In this document: positions 30,224-37,543 of the stretch, piece after piece
Position numbering within the stretch: the stretch's first letter is position 1
Layout: every line of letters begins with the position of its first letter
Origin: Emticicia aquatilis
Lineage (GTDB): Bacteria; Bacteroidota; Bacteroidia; Cytophagales; Spirosomataceae
Assembly (NCBI RefSeq): GCF_014644295.1
Contig: NZ_BMKK01000001.1
Span: 248,001 to 312,000 of the forward strand
DNA: 64,000 bases
Direction of reading: 5' to 3'
Made by a program: the position numbers and the translations under genes
The notes under the pieces: generated by a model
Databases searched by the model: none
What the model was told of the DNA's origin: nothing
What the model saw: only the letters and a program-made list of their open reading frames with translations

Positions 30224-31426
30224 ATGGATAATCCATTTATTATCAATCAAGTATCGTATCTCCAATGGATACGCCGACAGTCAGAAAGTAAAAGCGGTGA
30301 AGTTTCTGTTTATATAACTATCACCTGTAATGGTCAAAAGGCACAGTTTAATTCATTTGTAAAAGGTCAAGAAAAGCAATGGAACGCAAAGAAAAAGTGC
30401 TTTAATGGCGTTGAAAACGAGCCAATAAACGCCAAACTAAGGTTAATCACTTCGACCTTACAACAAATTGAACTCCAATTATCTGCAAGCAACCAAGAAG
30501 TAACAGCCAAAACAATCATTGAAGCCTACAAAAGTAAGTTAGAAAGCAAAATTATTAAAGCAGATAAAACACCTCCATTCTTGAAGGTTTTAGATGCGTA
30601 TTTACAACGCCAAAACGAATATGGAAATAAGCACCAAACTAAAAAGAATCATAATACTTACCGTAGGCATTTAATTACTTTTCTAAAGCAATCCAAAAAG
30701 GAAAATATTAAATGTCAAGATTTTGACTATGATTTAGCTGAAGAATTTAAGCTATTCATGTTTAGGAACAAGAGTGGCAATAATCACACAAGCCGTGTTC
30801 TTGGACTTGTGAAAAGAGTATTAGATTTTGCTATTATCAAAAAATACATTCCTAATAATCAACTCACAGCCCTACGCCTAAAGTTCGATGAAAGAATCAA
30901 TACTACATCGTTGGATATTGAGCATTTAGAACGCCTGCAAAACCACGCATTTACACCACGATTAGAAAAGATTGTCGATATGTTTCTGTTTATGTGTGGC
31001 ACAGGAATCGACCATTGTGACTATGCACGACTAACAAATGATAACTACTATTTAGAAAACGGTAGGCATTTTATTAAGCAAGAAAGGCAAAAATCGGGTT
31101 CGGAAGCCGATGCCTTAATGCTAAATTTTGCCATTAAGATTTTGGACAAATACAAAAGCATTAACGACCTCCCAAAGTGTAGTTTGACCGAACTAAACCG
31201 AGAACTTAAAGAAGCTGCAAAAATCGTTGGTATCTACATTCGTCTAACCTCCAAGATAGCCCGAAAAACATACGCTAATCACTTAGCTAATATTTCGGGT
31301 TTCTCCGATGAAAATATAGCCTATTTCATGGGTCACAAAACTACAAAGCATCTGAAACACTATCGAAAAATCAAGAAAAACAGGGTGTTCAACGAACTTT
31401 CAAAAATTGATAATAATCTATTATAA
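30224..31426 (+). CDS. Tyrosine integrase of the element (IntDOT-like)
   Basis: 400 residues with the Bacteroidota integrase layout: N-terminal arm-binding domain (about 10-100), SAM-like core-binding domain (115-220) and catalytic domain (230-390). The catalytic region shows R347 (KIARKTYANHL), H371 (FMGHKTTKHL) and nucleophile Y380 (HYRKI). The first catalytic Arg is missing: the TGxR position reads GTGIDHCDYARL with Asp at 263. Loss of this Arg is known in IntDOT-type enzymes. It should insert the element at tRNA-Leu using the 15-bp core. The gene lies between the regulatory switch and the replication genes. Confidence 0.88.
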   Translation: MDNPFIINQVSYLQWIRRQSESKSGEVSVYITITCNGQKAQFNSFVKGQEKQWNAKKKCFNGVENEPINAKLRLITSTLQQIELQLSASNQEVTAKTIIEAYKSKLESKIIKADKTPPFLKVLDAYLQRQNEYGNKHQTKKNHNTYRRHLITFLKQSKKENIKCQDFDYDLAEEFKLFMFRNKSGNNHTSRVLGLVKRVLDFAIIKKYIPNNQLTALRLKFDERINTTSLDIEHLERLQNHAFTPRLEKIVDMFLFMCGTGIDHCDYARLTNDNYYLENGRHFIKQERQKSGSEADALMLNFAIKILDKYKSINDLPKCSLTELNRELKEAAKIVGIYIRLTSKIARKTYANHLANISGFSDENIAYFMGHKTTKHLKHYRKIKKNRVFNELSKIDNNLL

Positions 31427-31447
31427 ACCACTCAAAGCACTACCACA

Positions 31448-31681
31448 ATGATAAGCAAAATAGATGCTCAAACAATAGAGCCAACACCTTCAAACATGGC
31501 AAATTTGGTTGAAAAGTATAATATTTTAGTCGAGTTATATGGAATGTCTGTCCATTGTCAGCTAAAGTACCAAGAACTATACGAATCAAATTTTGATGAA
31601 TGTAGAATATTGAAAGAGCATAATACAGCCCTTTTGATACAAGCGGATAAAATACAGGAATTTAACCAAATAAGACTTTAA
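31448..31681 (+). CDS. Small element protein of unknown function
   Basis: 77-residue acidic, helical protein starting MISKIDAQTIEPTPSNMANL. I see no known motif, signal peptide or membrane helix. It starts 21 bases after the integrase stop and is followed by a hairpin terminator, so it shares the integrase transcript. A regulatory or directionality-factor role is possible only by position. Confidence 0.55.
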   Translation: MISKIDAQTIEPTPSNMANLVEKYNILVELYGMSVHCQLKYQELYESNFDECRILKEHNTALLIQADKIQEFNQIRL

Positions 31682-31683
31682 TC

Positions 31684-31718
31684 AAAAAAGCCCTATTCGA
31701 CGGCATGAATAGGGCTTT
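31684..31718 (+). terminator. Hairpin after the integrase unit
   Basis: AAAGCCCTATTC and GAATAGGGCTTT form a 12-bp stem round eight bases, just after the stop of the 77-residue ORF. The downstream T-run is short, so read-through to the primase-helicase gene is possible. Confidence 0.6.
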
Positions 31719-31753
31719 ACACTAATCTATCAAATCTTTAGCTTTTCAAATAT

Positions 31754-33016
31754 ATGAGCAAAAATAATGATAATCAACTATTTCAAGATAAAGAAGAATT
31801 AGCAAAACGCTTTATCCGTGTAGGCGATGAATACATGAAAGAAGTATTTATACCTGATAAAGATGGGAAATTACACCGTAATTATGTAAAAAGAGACAAA
31901 GGAACTGTGCAAGACGATTTGGGCAAAAATAGTGACTTTTTTAGGTCAATTAAGAAATATGAAGGTTTTTGTCTTGTGCCTTCACACATACGCTACCAAC
32001 AAGTAGTGCAAGGATTTTTTAATGAATATTATAAGATTTCACACGAACCAAAAGAAGGCAAGTTTGATGCTATTTTAGATTATCTAAATCATGTATTTGG
32101 TAATAAAATAGACTTTATTTTAGACTATTTGCAAATACTATATATGAAACCGACACAACGACTACCAATATTATTATTGGAATCAAAAGAGCGAGGAACG
32201 GGCAAAAGTACCTTTGGGAACTTGCTTAAATTAATGTTTCAAGATAATACCGCCAAACTTGGAAACGCTGAATTAGAAAGTGATTTCAACTCTATTTGGG
32301 TCAAACGATTAGCCATTATTGTAGATGAAACCTCTTTAGAAAAGAATGGCATAATGCAAATGCTTAAACGCTTCAGTACTGAAACAGGCAAAATAACCGC
32401 CAACGAAAAAAACAAAGCCCAAAAGCAAATTGACTTTTTCGGCAAATTTATCTTTTTAAGCAATGAAGAAGGCAAAGCCCTACCAATAGAAAAAGGTGAA
32501 ACAAGATTTGCAGTTTTTAAAGTACCAACATTTGCAGAAAAAGGGATAAAAGAAAACCCAAACATTGAAGCGGATTTTATGAATGAAATGCCTGCTTTCT
32601 TATACTTTTTAACTAACCGCAAATTAGTACACGAAGAAGCTGGAAGAATGTATTTTGCACCCGAAGCATACCACACCGACCAACTCCAATACTATTTTGA
32701 TAATAGTCTAACCGCCACAGGTAAAGCGATTAGAGACCTAATGATAGAATCATTTAACTACTTCGATGAAGAAAACGAACTTAGGTATTCTGTAAGTAAC
32801 CTGTATGACGAACTTGAAGACCGATTTAGGTTTTTAGACCGTTCAAAAATCAAACGCTCACTAATCGAAGAATTTGGACTAACAGAACAAAAGAAAAACC
32901 GATATTCTTTCCATAGCCTAAAACGAGCCGAAAGAACTAAAGAAGGTAATTTCTTCCCCGAAAACGAAAATAATTGGCATTTCATTTTCAAAAGAGAATC
33001 ATTTATAAAGCCTTAA
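31754..33016 (+). CDS. Primase-helicase-like SF3 ATPase (DUF5906 type)
   Basis: 420 residues. The ATPase core has Walker A SKERGTGKSTF (about 144-154), Walker B LAIIVDET (186-193), and a sensor-like strand FGKFIFLSNEEG, the pattern of superfamily 3 D5/VirE-type helicases. RLPILLLESKERG before the P-loop is common in phage and plasmid replication proteins. The C-terminal region (SNLYDELEDRFRFLDRSK) looks like a winged-helix domain. It probably unwinds DNA at the element's own origin, a candidate for which lies 0.9 kb downstream. No conserved primase catalytic residues are evident in the N-terminal part. Confidence 0.8.
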   Translation: MSKNNDNQLFQDKEELAKRFIRVGDEYMKEVFIPDKDGKLHRNYVKRDKGTVQDDLGKNSDFFRSIKKYEGFCLVPSHIRYQQVVQGFFNEYYKISHEPKEGKFDAILDYLNHVFGNKIDFILDYLQILYMKPTQRLPILLLESKERGTGKSTFGNLLKLMFQDNTAKLGNAELESDFNSIWVKRLAIIVDETSLEKNGIMQMLKRFSTETGKITANEKNKAQKQIDFFGKFIFLSNEEGKALPIEKGETRFAVFKVPTFAEKGIKENPNIEADFMNEMPAFLYFLTNRKLVHEEAGRMYFAPEAYHTDQLQYYFDNSLTATGKAIRDLMIESFNYFDEENELRYSVSNLYDELEDRFRFLDRSKIKRSLIEEFGLTEQKKNRYSFHSLKRAERTKEGNFFPENENNWHFIFKRESFIKP

Positions 33017-33103
33017 AATCCTACTTTTTCATTTCTAAATGTGATTCTCCTGGCGGTAAAGTAGTAAAGCTGAATCACAGATTTTCAAATAAAATAACTG
33101 ACT

Positions 33104-33910
33104 ATGAAATTAATACTTTCACTTTTTCAAGGAATAGGAATGTTGGATAATGGATTTACTGAAAACGGTTTTTGTGTTGTTGCTGCACCCGAAAAACTAC
33201 TTAGTGGGGACATTAGAAACTTTAAAGGAATGATAGGCAAATTCGATGGTATAATTGGCGGTAGTCCATGCCAAGATTTTAGCTTATTGAATCGAACACC
33301 TAAAGGCAATTCTATTGAAATGCTATGGCATTTTTGCCGTATTGTTAATGAGTGCAAGCCTAATTGGTTTCTCTTAGAAAATGTTCTACAAGTGCCAACG
33401 GTAGCAATCGACGGCTATCATGTTCAACGGTTTAATTTATCACCTAACGATTTAGGATTTGAACAAAGTAGAAATAGAACTTTCCAATTTGGTAGTCTTG
33501 ACGGTATGATTTTAAATGTTTTCGACTTCAAAAAGTCAGATACAAAACAAAGAATTGTGCTTGCATCTGAAGGCAAAAAACAAGACCGTAGAAAGTTTGA
33601 TGATTTTTGCAAATTACAGGGGTTCAATACTACACCCGAATTAGATTCATTTACACGTTCTGCTAAATATCAAGCCGTAGGTAATGGCGTACATTTAGGC
33701 GTATCCTATGTGATTGCTAAAGCTATTTGGGACGTGGCGACTTCTACGAATCCTAAAACAATTCACAATACGAAAGTTTGTGTTTGCGGTTGTGGAAGGA
33801 TAACCACCAACAAAAAGAAAAGTGCAACCGATGCGTGTAGAAAAAGACTACAAAAGAACCGTGAAAGAGCTTTATTTCAATATAACTCGATTAGGGACGG
33901 TAAAGCGTGA
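33104..33910 (+). CDS. Compact C5 cytosine DNA methyltransferase
   Basis: 268 residues. Motif I (LSLFQGIGMLDNGF), motif IV with catalytic C56 (GGSPCQDFS), motif VI (FLLENV, 92-94), motif VIII (QSRNRTFQFG, 121-130) and the closing motif (YQAVGNGVHLGVSYVIAKAI-like, 189-208) are present in order. The target-recognition region between VIII and the end is only about 55 residues, much shorter than in typical Dcm enzymes. The last 45 residues carry a Cys cluster (CVCGCG, then DAC) and a basic tail, possibly a zinc-binding DNA-contact module. No restriction partner is adjacent, so it is likely a solitary enzyme that protects or marks the element. Confidence 0.85.
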   Translation: MKLILSLFQGIGMLDNGFTENGFCVVAAPEKLLSGDIRNFKGMIGKFDGIIGGSPCQDFSLLNRTPKGNSIEMLWHFCRIVNECKPNWFLLENVLQVPTVAIDGYHVQRFNLSPNDLGFEQSRNRTFQFGSLDGMILNVFDFKKSDTKQRIVLASEGKKQDRRKFDDFCKLQGFNTTPELDSFTRSAKYQAVGNGVHLGVSYVIAKAIWDVATSTNPKTIHNTKVCVCGCGRITTNKKKSATDACRKRLQKNRERALFQYNSIRDGKA

Positions 33911-33983
33911 AAGTACCTGGTATATGTACGCTCAGGAGATTCACAAAACCACATTTTCTTAAATATTGGAAAAGTACAATTAA

Positions 33984-34213
33984 TTTCCAAAAAAGCCGAT
34001 TTTGTTCCAAAATAAAAAGTGCTTGGAACACATTTGGAACAACAAAAAGACAAGAAAATGATTGGTTTATATTTTTCTTAAAATCTTGGAACATTGGAAC
34101 AAATGACAATAAGTATTTAATAATCAATTAATTATACTGTTCCAAATATGTTCCAAAAGTGTTCCAAAGTTCCAAAAAAAATACCAAAAATGTCTTTGTT
34201 CCAAATGTTCCAA
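33984..34213. other. Iteron-like array, candidate replication origin
   Basis: The 363-bp gap 33911-34273 holds 11 exact GTTCCAA/TTGGAAC heptamers. Forward copies start at 34004, 34139, 34150, 34161, 34169, 34198 and 34207; reverse copies at 34023, 34034, 34086 and 34094. Spacings of 11, 11, 11, 8, 8 and 9 bases put many on one helix face. Four reverse and six forward copies flank a 38-base AT-rich core (34101-34138). Position between replication genes suggests an origin. Confidence 0.65.
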
Positions 34214-34273
34214 AAAAACAGCTATATCACGCCAAAACGCATTAAATTCTATTACCGCTAAAAGAAAAGTACA

Positions 34274-35203
34274 ATGTTTATAAATAAATCAGACATCGAA
34301 GAAGTAAAGCAATATTCTATTATTGACTATCTAAACAGTAATGGAATACATCCATTTAAAGAAGTTGGCAGGCAAATGGTGTATTATTCACCATTAACCA
34401 ACGAGAAAACAGCATCGTTTTTGGTCGAACCAAACAAGAACGTATTCAATGATTATTCAAGCGGTCAAAAAGGCGATATAATTCGATTAGTTGAACTAAT
34501 TGAACAAATACCTTTCATTGAAGCAGTCAAGCGAATACAGAGCCTAAAAAGCACCTGTTTTGCACCTAATAGCAACGTTACAGAGAAGTATCCGAGACGT
34601 GAAAACAACGTTTCTGATTTATCTTTTTCTTTTAGCGGTAATAACACTATCAAGGAATCAAAGATTGAAATAAAGAGCGTTCAATCAATTACAAACCCTT
34701 CATTGATTCAATATATAGAACAACGAGGAATCAATATAGATTTAGGCAAAATCTATTTAAAAGAAATACACTTCAGCAATAACGGCAAAAGGTATTTTGC
34801 AGTAGGCTTTCAGAATAATAGTGGTGGTTATGAATTGAGAAATGCCTTAAAGTTTAAAGCCAAGACCGCTAACGGAATAACCGTATTTGATAAAGGCACA
34901 AAAACTGTTAATTTATTTGAAGGATTCTTCGATTTTCTTTCAGCACTTCAGTACTATAATACCAAAGCATTTAATAATACTACTATTGTACTTAATACTA
35001 ATAACAATCTACAATTATTCTTAAAGACCCTAACCGATAATCAAATTATCAATTCTTTTCTTGATAACGACAAAAGTGGTCAATCTACTGTAAATCAATT
35101 GATTAACAAAGGTTATAGCGTAGTAAATCAGTCTCAAAAACTATACCCTAATAGTAAGGACTTTAACGATTATCTGTTAGGAAAACCCATAGAAACCGTT
35201 TAA
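34274..35203 (+). CDS. TOPRIM primase-like protein
   Basis: 309 residues. The N-terminal part (IIDYLNSNGIHPFKEVGRQM, then YYSPLTNEKTASFLVEPNKN and FNDYSSGQKGDIIRLVELIE) follows the fold of the CHC2 zinc-finger domain of DnaG but lacks the zinc Cys/His set. The C-terminal half has a TOPRIM-like pattern: VNLFEGFFDFLSAL with a conserved Glu, then SFLDNDKSGQSTVNQLI with the DxD-like acidic motif. Such proteins prime replication in phages, satellites and plasmids. It follows the iteron array by 61 bases and with the SF3 helicase forms the replication module. Confidence 0.78.
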   Translation: MFINKSDIEEVKQYSIIDYLNSNGIHPFKEVGRQMVYYSPLTNEKTASFLVEPNKNVFNDYSSGQKGDIIRLVELIEQIPFIEAVKRIQSLKSTCFAPNSNVTEKYPRRENNVSDLSFSFSGNNTIKESKIEIKSVQSITNPSLIQYIEQRGINIDLGKIYLKEIHFSNNGKRYFAVGFQNNSGGYELRNALKFKAKTANGITVFDKGTKTVNLFEGFFDFLSALQYYNTKAFNNTTIVLNTNNNLQLFLKTLTDNQIINSFLDNDKSGQSTVNQLINKGYSVVNQSQKLYPNSKDFNDYLLGKPIETV

Positions 35204-35261
35204 CGGATTTCATACCAATATCAAACGTATTTTATAACTATTAACAAACCAATATATTCCA

Positions 35262-35675
35262 ATGGAAAAGAAAAAATGTAAACAATGTGGCAAAAGTTTT
35301 GAAGCTAAAAGAAGTGATTCTCTTTATTGCTCAAACACCTGTAAACAACAGGCACACCACAAAAGAGCGACTGAAAAAAGCCCTTCACCTAATAAAGACC
35401 AAGAAATGACTGTGTTTTATTTAGATGAATACCAAAATTTAAACTGGGAAAACTTCGATATAATCACTTTTTGTTTTTTAAGGAGGAATTTAAAAGGCAA
35501 TGTTTCTCAAGATGAAATTAATCATTACATCAATGCTGTTGTGTGGGACGATACCGATTGGAGAGTAAAGTATGATACCATCAGACGAACTAAAGCATTT
35601 GCCGATTTTCAAGAAAGATTTTTAAGTGGTGAGATTCAAGTTTTATCCAAAAAAGAAATTGAATCAGAGGCTTAA
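35262..35675 (+). CDS. Small zinc-finger protein of mobile-element type
   Basis: 137 residues starting MEKKKCKQCGKSFEAKRSD. The CxxC and YCSNTCKQQAHH elements make a treble-clef-like zinc ribbon in residues 5-35, followed by a charged linker and an acidic helical domain. Proteins of this kind are common in Bacteroidota integrative elements, with unknown function. It is the last gene before the right end and starts 58 bases after the TOPRIM gene on the same strand. Confidence 0.65.
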   Translation: MEKKKCKQCGKSFEAKRSDSLYCSNTCKQQAHHKRATEKSPSPNKDQEMTVFYLDEYQNLNWENFDIITFCFLRRNLKGNVSQDEINHYINAVVWDDTDWRVKYDTIRRTKAFADFQERFLSGEIQVLSKKEIESEA

Positions 35676-35686
35676 AATCTGTGTTA

Positions 35687-35703
35687 CTAACGCTATTACT
35701 AAC
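35687..35703 (-). promoter_or_regulatory. Right subterminal integrase arm-type motif
   Basis: CTAACGCTATTACTAAC on the plus strand, the inverted counterpart of 28205-28221 (15/17 matches). It lies about 76 bases inside the right attachment repeat. Confidence 0.55.
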
Positions 35704-35723
35704 AATTCTGATTTTTGAGAAAT

Positions 35724-35769
35724 AAAAAAACCGTAATTGCTTAATTATCAGCATATTACGGTTTTTTTT
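35724..35769. terminator. Element-borne terminator now serving tRNA-Leu
   Basis: AAAAACCGTAAT and ATTACGGTTTTT pair round an AT-rich loop, with long A and T runs on both sides, so it works in both directions. On the minus strand it comes 12 bases after the tRNA-Leu 3' end and on the plus strand it ends the zinc-finger gene transcript. Confidence 0.8.
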
Positions 35770-35778
35770 GATACTTAG

Positions 35779-35793
35779 AGTACCCGGAGCCGG
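35779..35793. repeat. Right attachment repeat (attR core, inside tRNA-Leu)
   Basis: AGTACCCGGAGCCGG, identical to 28128-28142. It covers the tRNA 3' end, so integration leaves the tRNA gene intact. Confidence 0.85.
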
Positions 35794-35864
35794 AGTCGAA
35801 CCGGCACGAGTGTAACCTCATTGGTGTTTGAGACCAACGCGTCTACCAATTCCGCCATCCGGGC
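35781..35864 (-). tRNA. tRNA-Leu (CAA anticodon)
   Basis: 84 bases on the minus strand, GCCCGGATGGCGGAATTGGT at the 5' end. The acceptor stem GCCCGGA pairs with TCCGGGT. The anticodon loop CTCAAAC is closed by a TTGGT/ACCAA stem and gives anticodon CAA (codon UUG). A long variable arm and the T-arm GGTTCGACTCC fit a class II leucine tRNA. CCA is not encoded. Its 3' end is the integration target of the adjacent element. Confidence 0.95.
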
Positions 35865-36084
35865 AAATCGCTTTGGGACTGCAAAGGTAGAATTTAATTT
35901 TTCAAATCCAAAACTCAACCCAAGAAATTTTCAAAAATATTTTAATGTTTTTTGCTGTAAGCAATTAGCAATTAGCTTTTAGGCTGATAATCAGCAACTT
36001 AGCTTTTAAACAAAAAAATGGGATGCCGAAACAACCCATTTTTCAATAGTAAGTAAAATATTATCTTTCAATAAAATCCTTCTT

Positions 36085-36113
36085 GACTATGGTCTATCGA
36101 CTATCGTCAGTGG
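36085..36113. repeat. Dispersed GTCCAC/GGTC repeat, copy 1
   Basis: Short spacer repeat with GACTATGGTCTATCGAC and a CGTCAGTGG end, located just after the murA stop codon. Related copies are near 38380, 41105, 41324, 51386, 56071 and 61527. Confidence 0.5.
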
Positions 36114-36115
36114 AA

Positions 36116-37420
36116 TTAAATTCTAATAATTTCTGCACCAATCGCATTCAAACGTTTGTCGATATCTTGGTAGCCACGGTCAATTTGCTCAATGTTATCA
36201 ATCGTACTTGTACCATCGGCCGAAAGTGCTGCAATCAACAACGAAACCCCCGCACGAATATCAGGCGATGTCATTCTGATTCCACGCAAATTATGCTCAC
36301 GGTTCAAACCAATCACGTTGGCACGGTGCGGGTCGCACAAAATGATTTGAGCCCCCATTTCAATCAATTTATCGACAAAGAATAAGCGGCTTTCAAACAT
36401 TTTTTGGTGAATCAATACCGCACCTTTGGCTTGAATAGCCGTTACCAAAATAATCGAAATCAAATCAGGTGTAAATCCTGGCCACGGAGCATCATAAATC
36501 GTCAGAATCGAGCCATCAATCAATGAACTGATTTCGTAGTGAGTCTGAGCAGGAATATGAATATCATCGCCACGGAATTCCATCTTAATTCCCAATTTCT
36601 TGAATACATCAGGAATAATACCGAGTTCTGGAATCTGACAGTTTTTAATCGTAATCTCTGATTGGGTCATGGCCGCTAAACCAATGAAGCTACCAATCTC
36701 AATCATATCTGGTAGCATCGTATGCTCGCAACCGCCCAATTCGCTCACTCCTTCAATCGTGAGGAGATTTGAGCCAACTCCGCTGATTTTTGCTCCCATA
36801 CGGTTGAGCATCTTGCACAATTGTTGTAGATACGGCTCACAAGCGGCGTTATAAATGGTGGTCGTGCCTTCGGCCATTGCGGCAGCCATCAAAACGTTGG
36901 CTGTTCCTGTTACCGAAATTTCGTCCATCCAAACATACGCACCTTTCATTTTAGAACCATCTACTGTGTAGAAAGCATCGTTCGGGTCGTAGATAAATTC
37001 GGCACCGAGTTTCTGAAAACCAGTAAAGTGCGTATCCAACGGACGACGACCAATTTTATCTCCACCTGGGCGAGGAGCTTTTCCTTTGCCAAAACGTGCC
37101 AACATCGGCCCCAAGAGCATGATTGAGCCACGCAATGAAGCTGCTTTGTCTTTGTATTCGGCTGTCTCGAAGTATTCAAAGTTCACGGCATCGGCTTGAA
37201 AACGGTATGAGCCATCGCCTACTTTATTGCGACTTACGCCCATATCTTCGAGCAATTCCATGAGTTTGTTTACATCACGGATATTCGGAATATTATGAAT
37301 CGTTACGGGTTCTTTGGTCATCAAAACGGCACACAAAATCTGTAATGCTTCGTTTTTTGCTCCCTGCGGAATAATCTCTCCTTTAAGTTTTCGTCCTCCT
37401 GTAATTTTAAAAGATGCCAT
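36116..37420 (-). CDS. murA: UDP-N-acetylglucosamine 1-carboxyvinyltransferase (MurA) with Asp at the fosfomycin site
   Basis: 434 residues, EPT-transferase fold, first committed step of peptidoglycan synthesis in the cytoplasm (enolpyruvyl transfer from PEP to UDP-GlcNAc). K22/N23 lie in the PQGAKNEALQIL motif. The mobile loop reads APRPGGDKIGRRPLDTHFTG: Asp121 stands where E. coli MurA has Cys115. This exchange is known from mycobacterial and chlamydial MurA, keeps activity and blocks fosfomycin alkylation. The other active-site segments (RGSIMLLGPMLARFG, DMIEIGSF) are intact. A DUF4290 gene lies upstream on the same strand. Confidence 0.95.
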   Translation of the reverse strand: MASFKITGGRKLKGEIIPQGAKNEALQILCAVLMTKEPVTIHNIPNIRDVNKLMELLEDMGVSRNKVGDGSYRFQADAVNFEYFETAEYKDKAASLRGSIMLLGPMLARFGKGKAPRPGGDKIGRRPLDTHFTGFQKLGAEFIYDPNDAFYTVDGSKMKGAYVWMDEISVTGTANVLMAAAMAEGTTTIYNAACEPYLQQLCKMLNRMGAKISGVGSNLLTIEGVSELGGCEHTMLPDMIEIGSFIGLAAMTQSEITIKNCQIPELGIIPDVFKKLGIKMEFRGDDIHIPAQTHYEISSLIDGSILTIYDAPWPGFTPDLISIILVTAIQAKGAVLIHQKMFESRLFFVDKLIEMGAQIILCDPHRANVIGLNREHNLRGIRMTSPDIRAGVSLLIAALSADGTSTIDNIEQIDRGYQDIDKRLNAIGAEIIRI

Positions 37421-37425
37421 TTTAT

Positions 37426-37530
37426 GGAATTAAGAATTGAGAATGTAGAATTGAGAATGAGAAAAGGAGTATATAGAATCAGGAAACCTTAGTTTCAATA
37501 ATTCTTAATTCTCAATTTTTAATTCTCAAT
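37426..37530. repeat. AATTCTTAATTCTCAATT-type inverted spacer repeat
   Basis: GAATTAAGAATTGAGAATG with a second AGAATTGAGAATG on the left faces TTCTTAATTCTCAATTTTTA with a second ATTCTCAATT on the right. The arms could form a long stem in the murA-DUF4290 spacer. Function unknown. Confidence 0.55.
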
Positions 37531-37543
37531 TGTGCGTCAGCAC

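Larger units (their letters stand above)
28128..35793. mobile_element. Integrated element in tRNA-Leu, about 7.65 kb, satellite- or plasmid-like
   Basis: The 15-base sequence AGTACCCGGAGCCGG occurs at 28128-28142 and 35779-35793. The right copy is the 3' end of a complete tRNA-Leu gene, the classic attachment site of tyrosine integrases. Inside are an integrase, a divergent XRE/Cro switch, an SF3-type primase-helicase, a C5 methyltransferase, an iteron-like array, a TOPRIM protein, a zinc-finger protein and a secreted protease. Inverted copies of a 17-base motif (28205-28221 and 35687-35703) lie just inside the ends. No relaxase, mating-pore, capsid or portal gene is seen. Size and content resemble a phage satellite or integrative plasmid. 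Confidence 0.85.

Noticed and set aside
33907-34131. A 74-codon plus-strand ORF after the methyltransferase
   Set aside because: Much of it is the translated heptamer array, and composition is unlike a real protein.
36085-36385. A 100-codon plus-strand ORF opposite murA
   Set aside because: It runs antisense through conserved murA codons and has no recognisable features.
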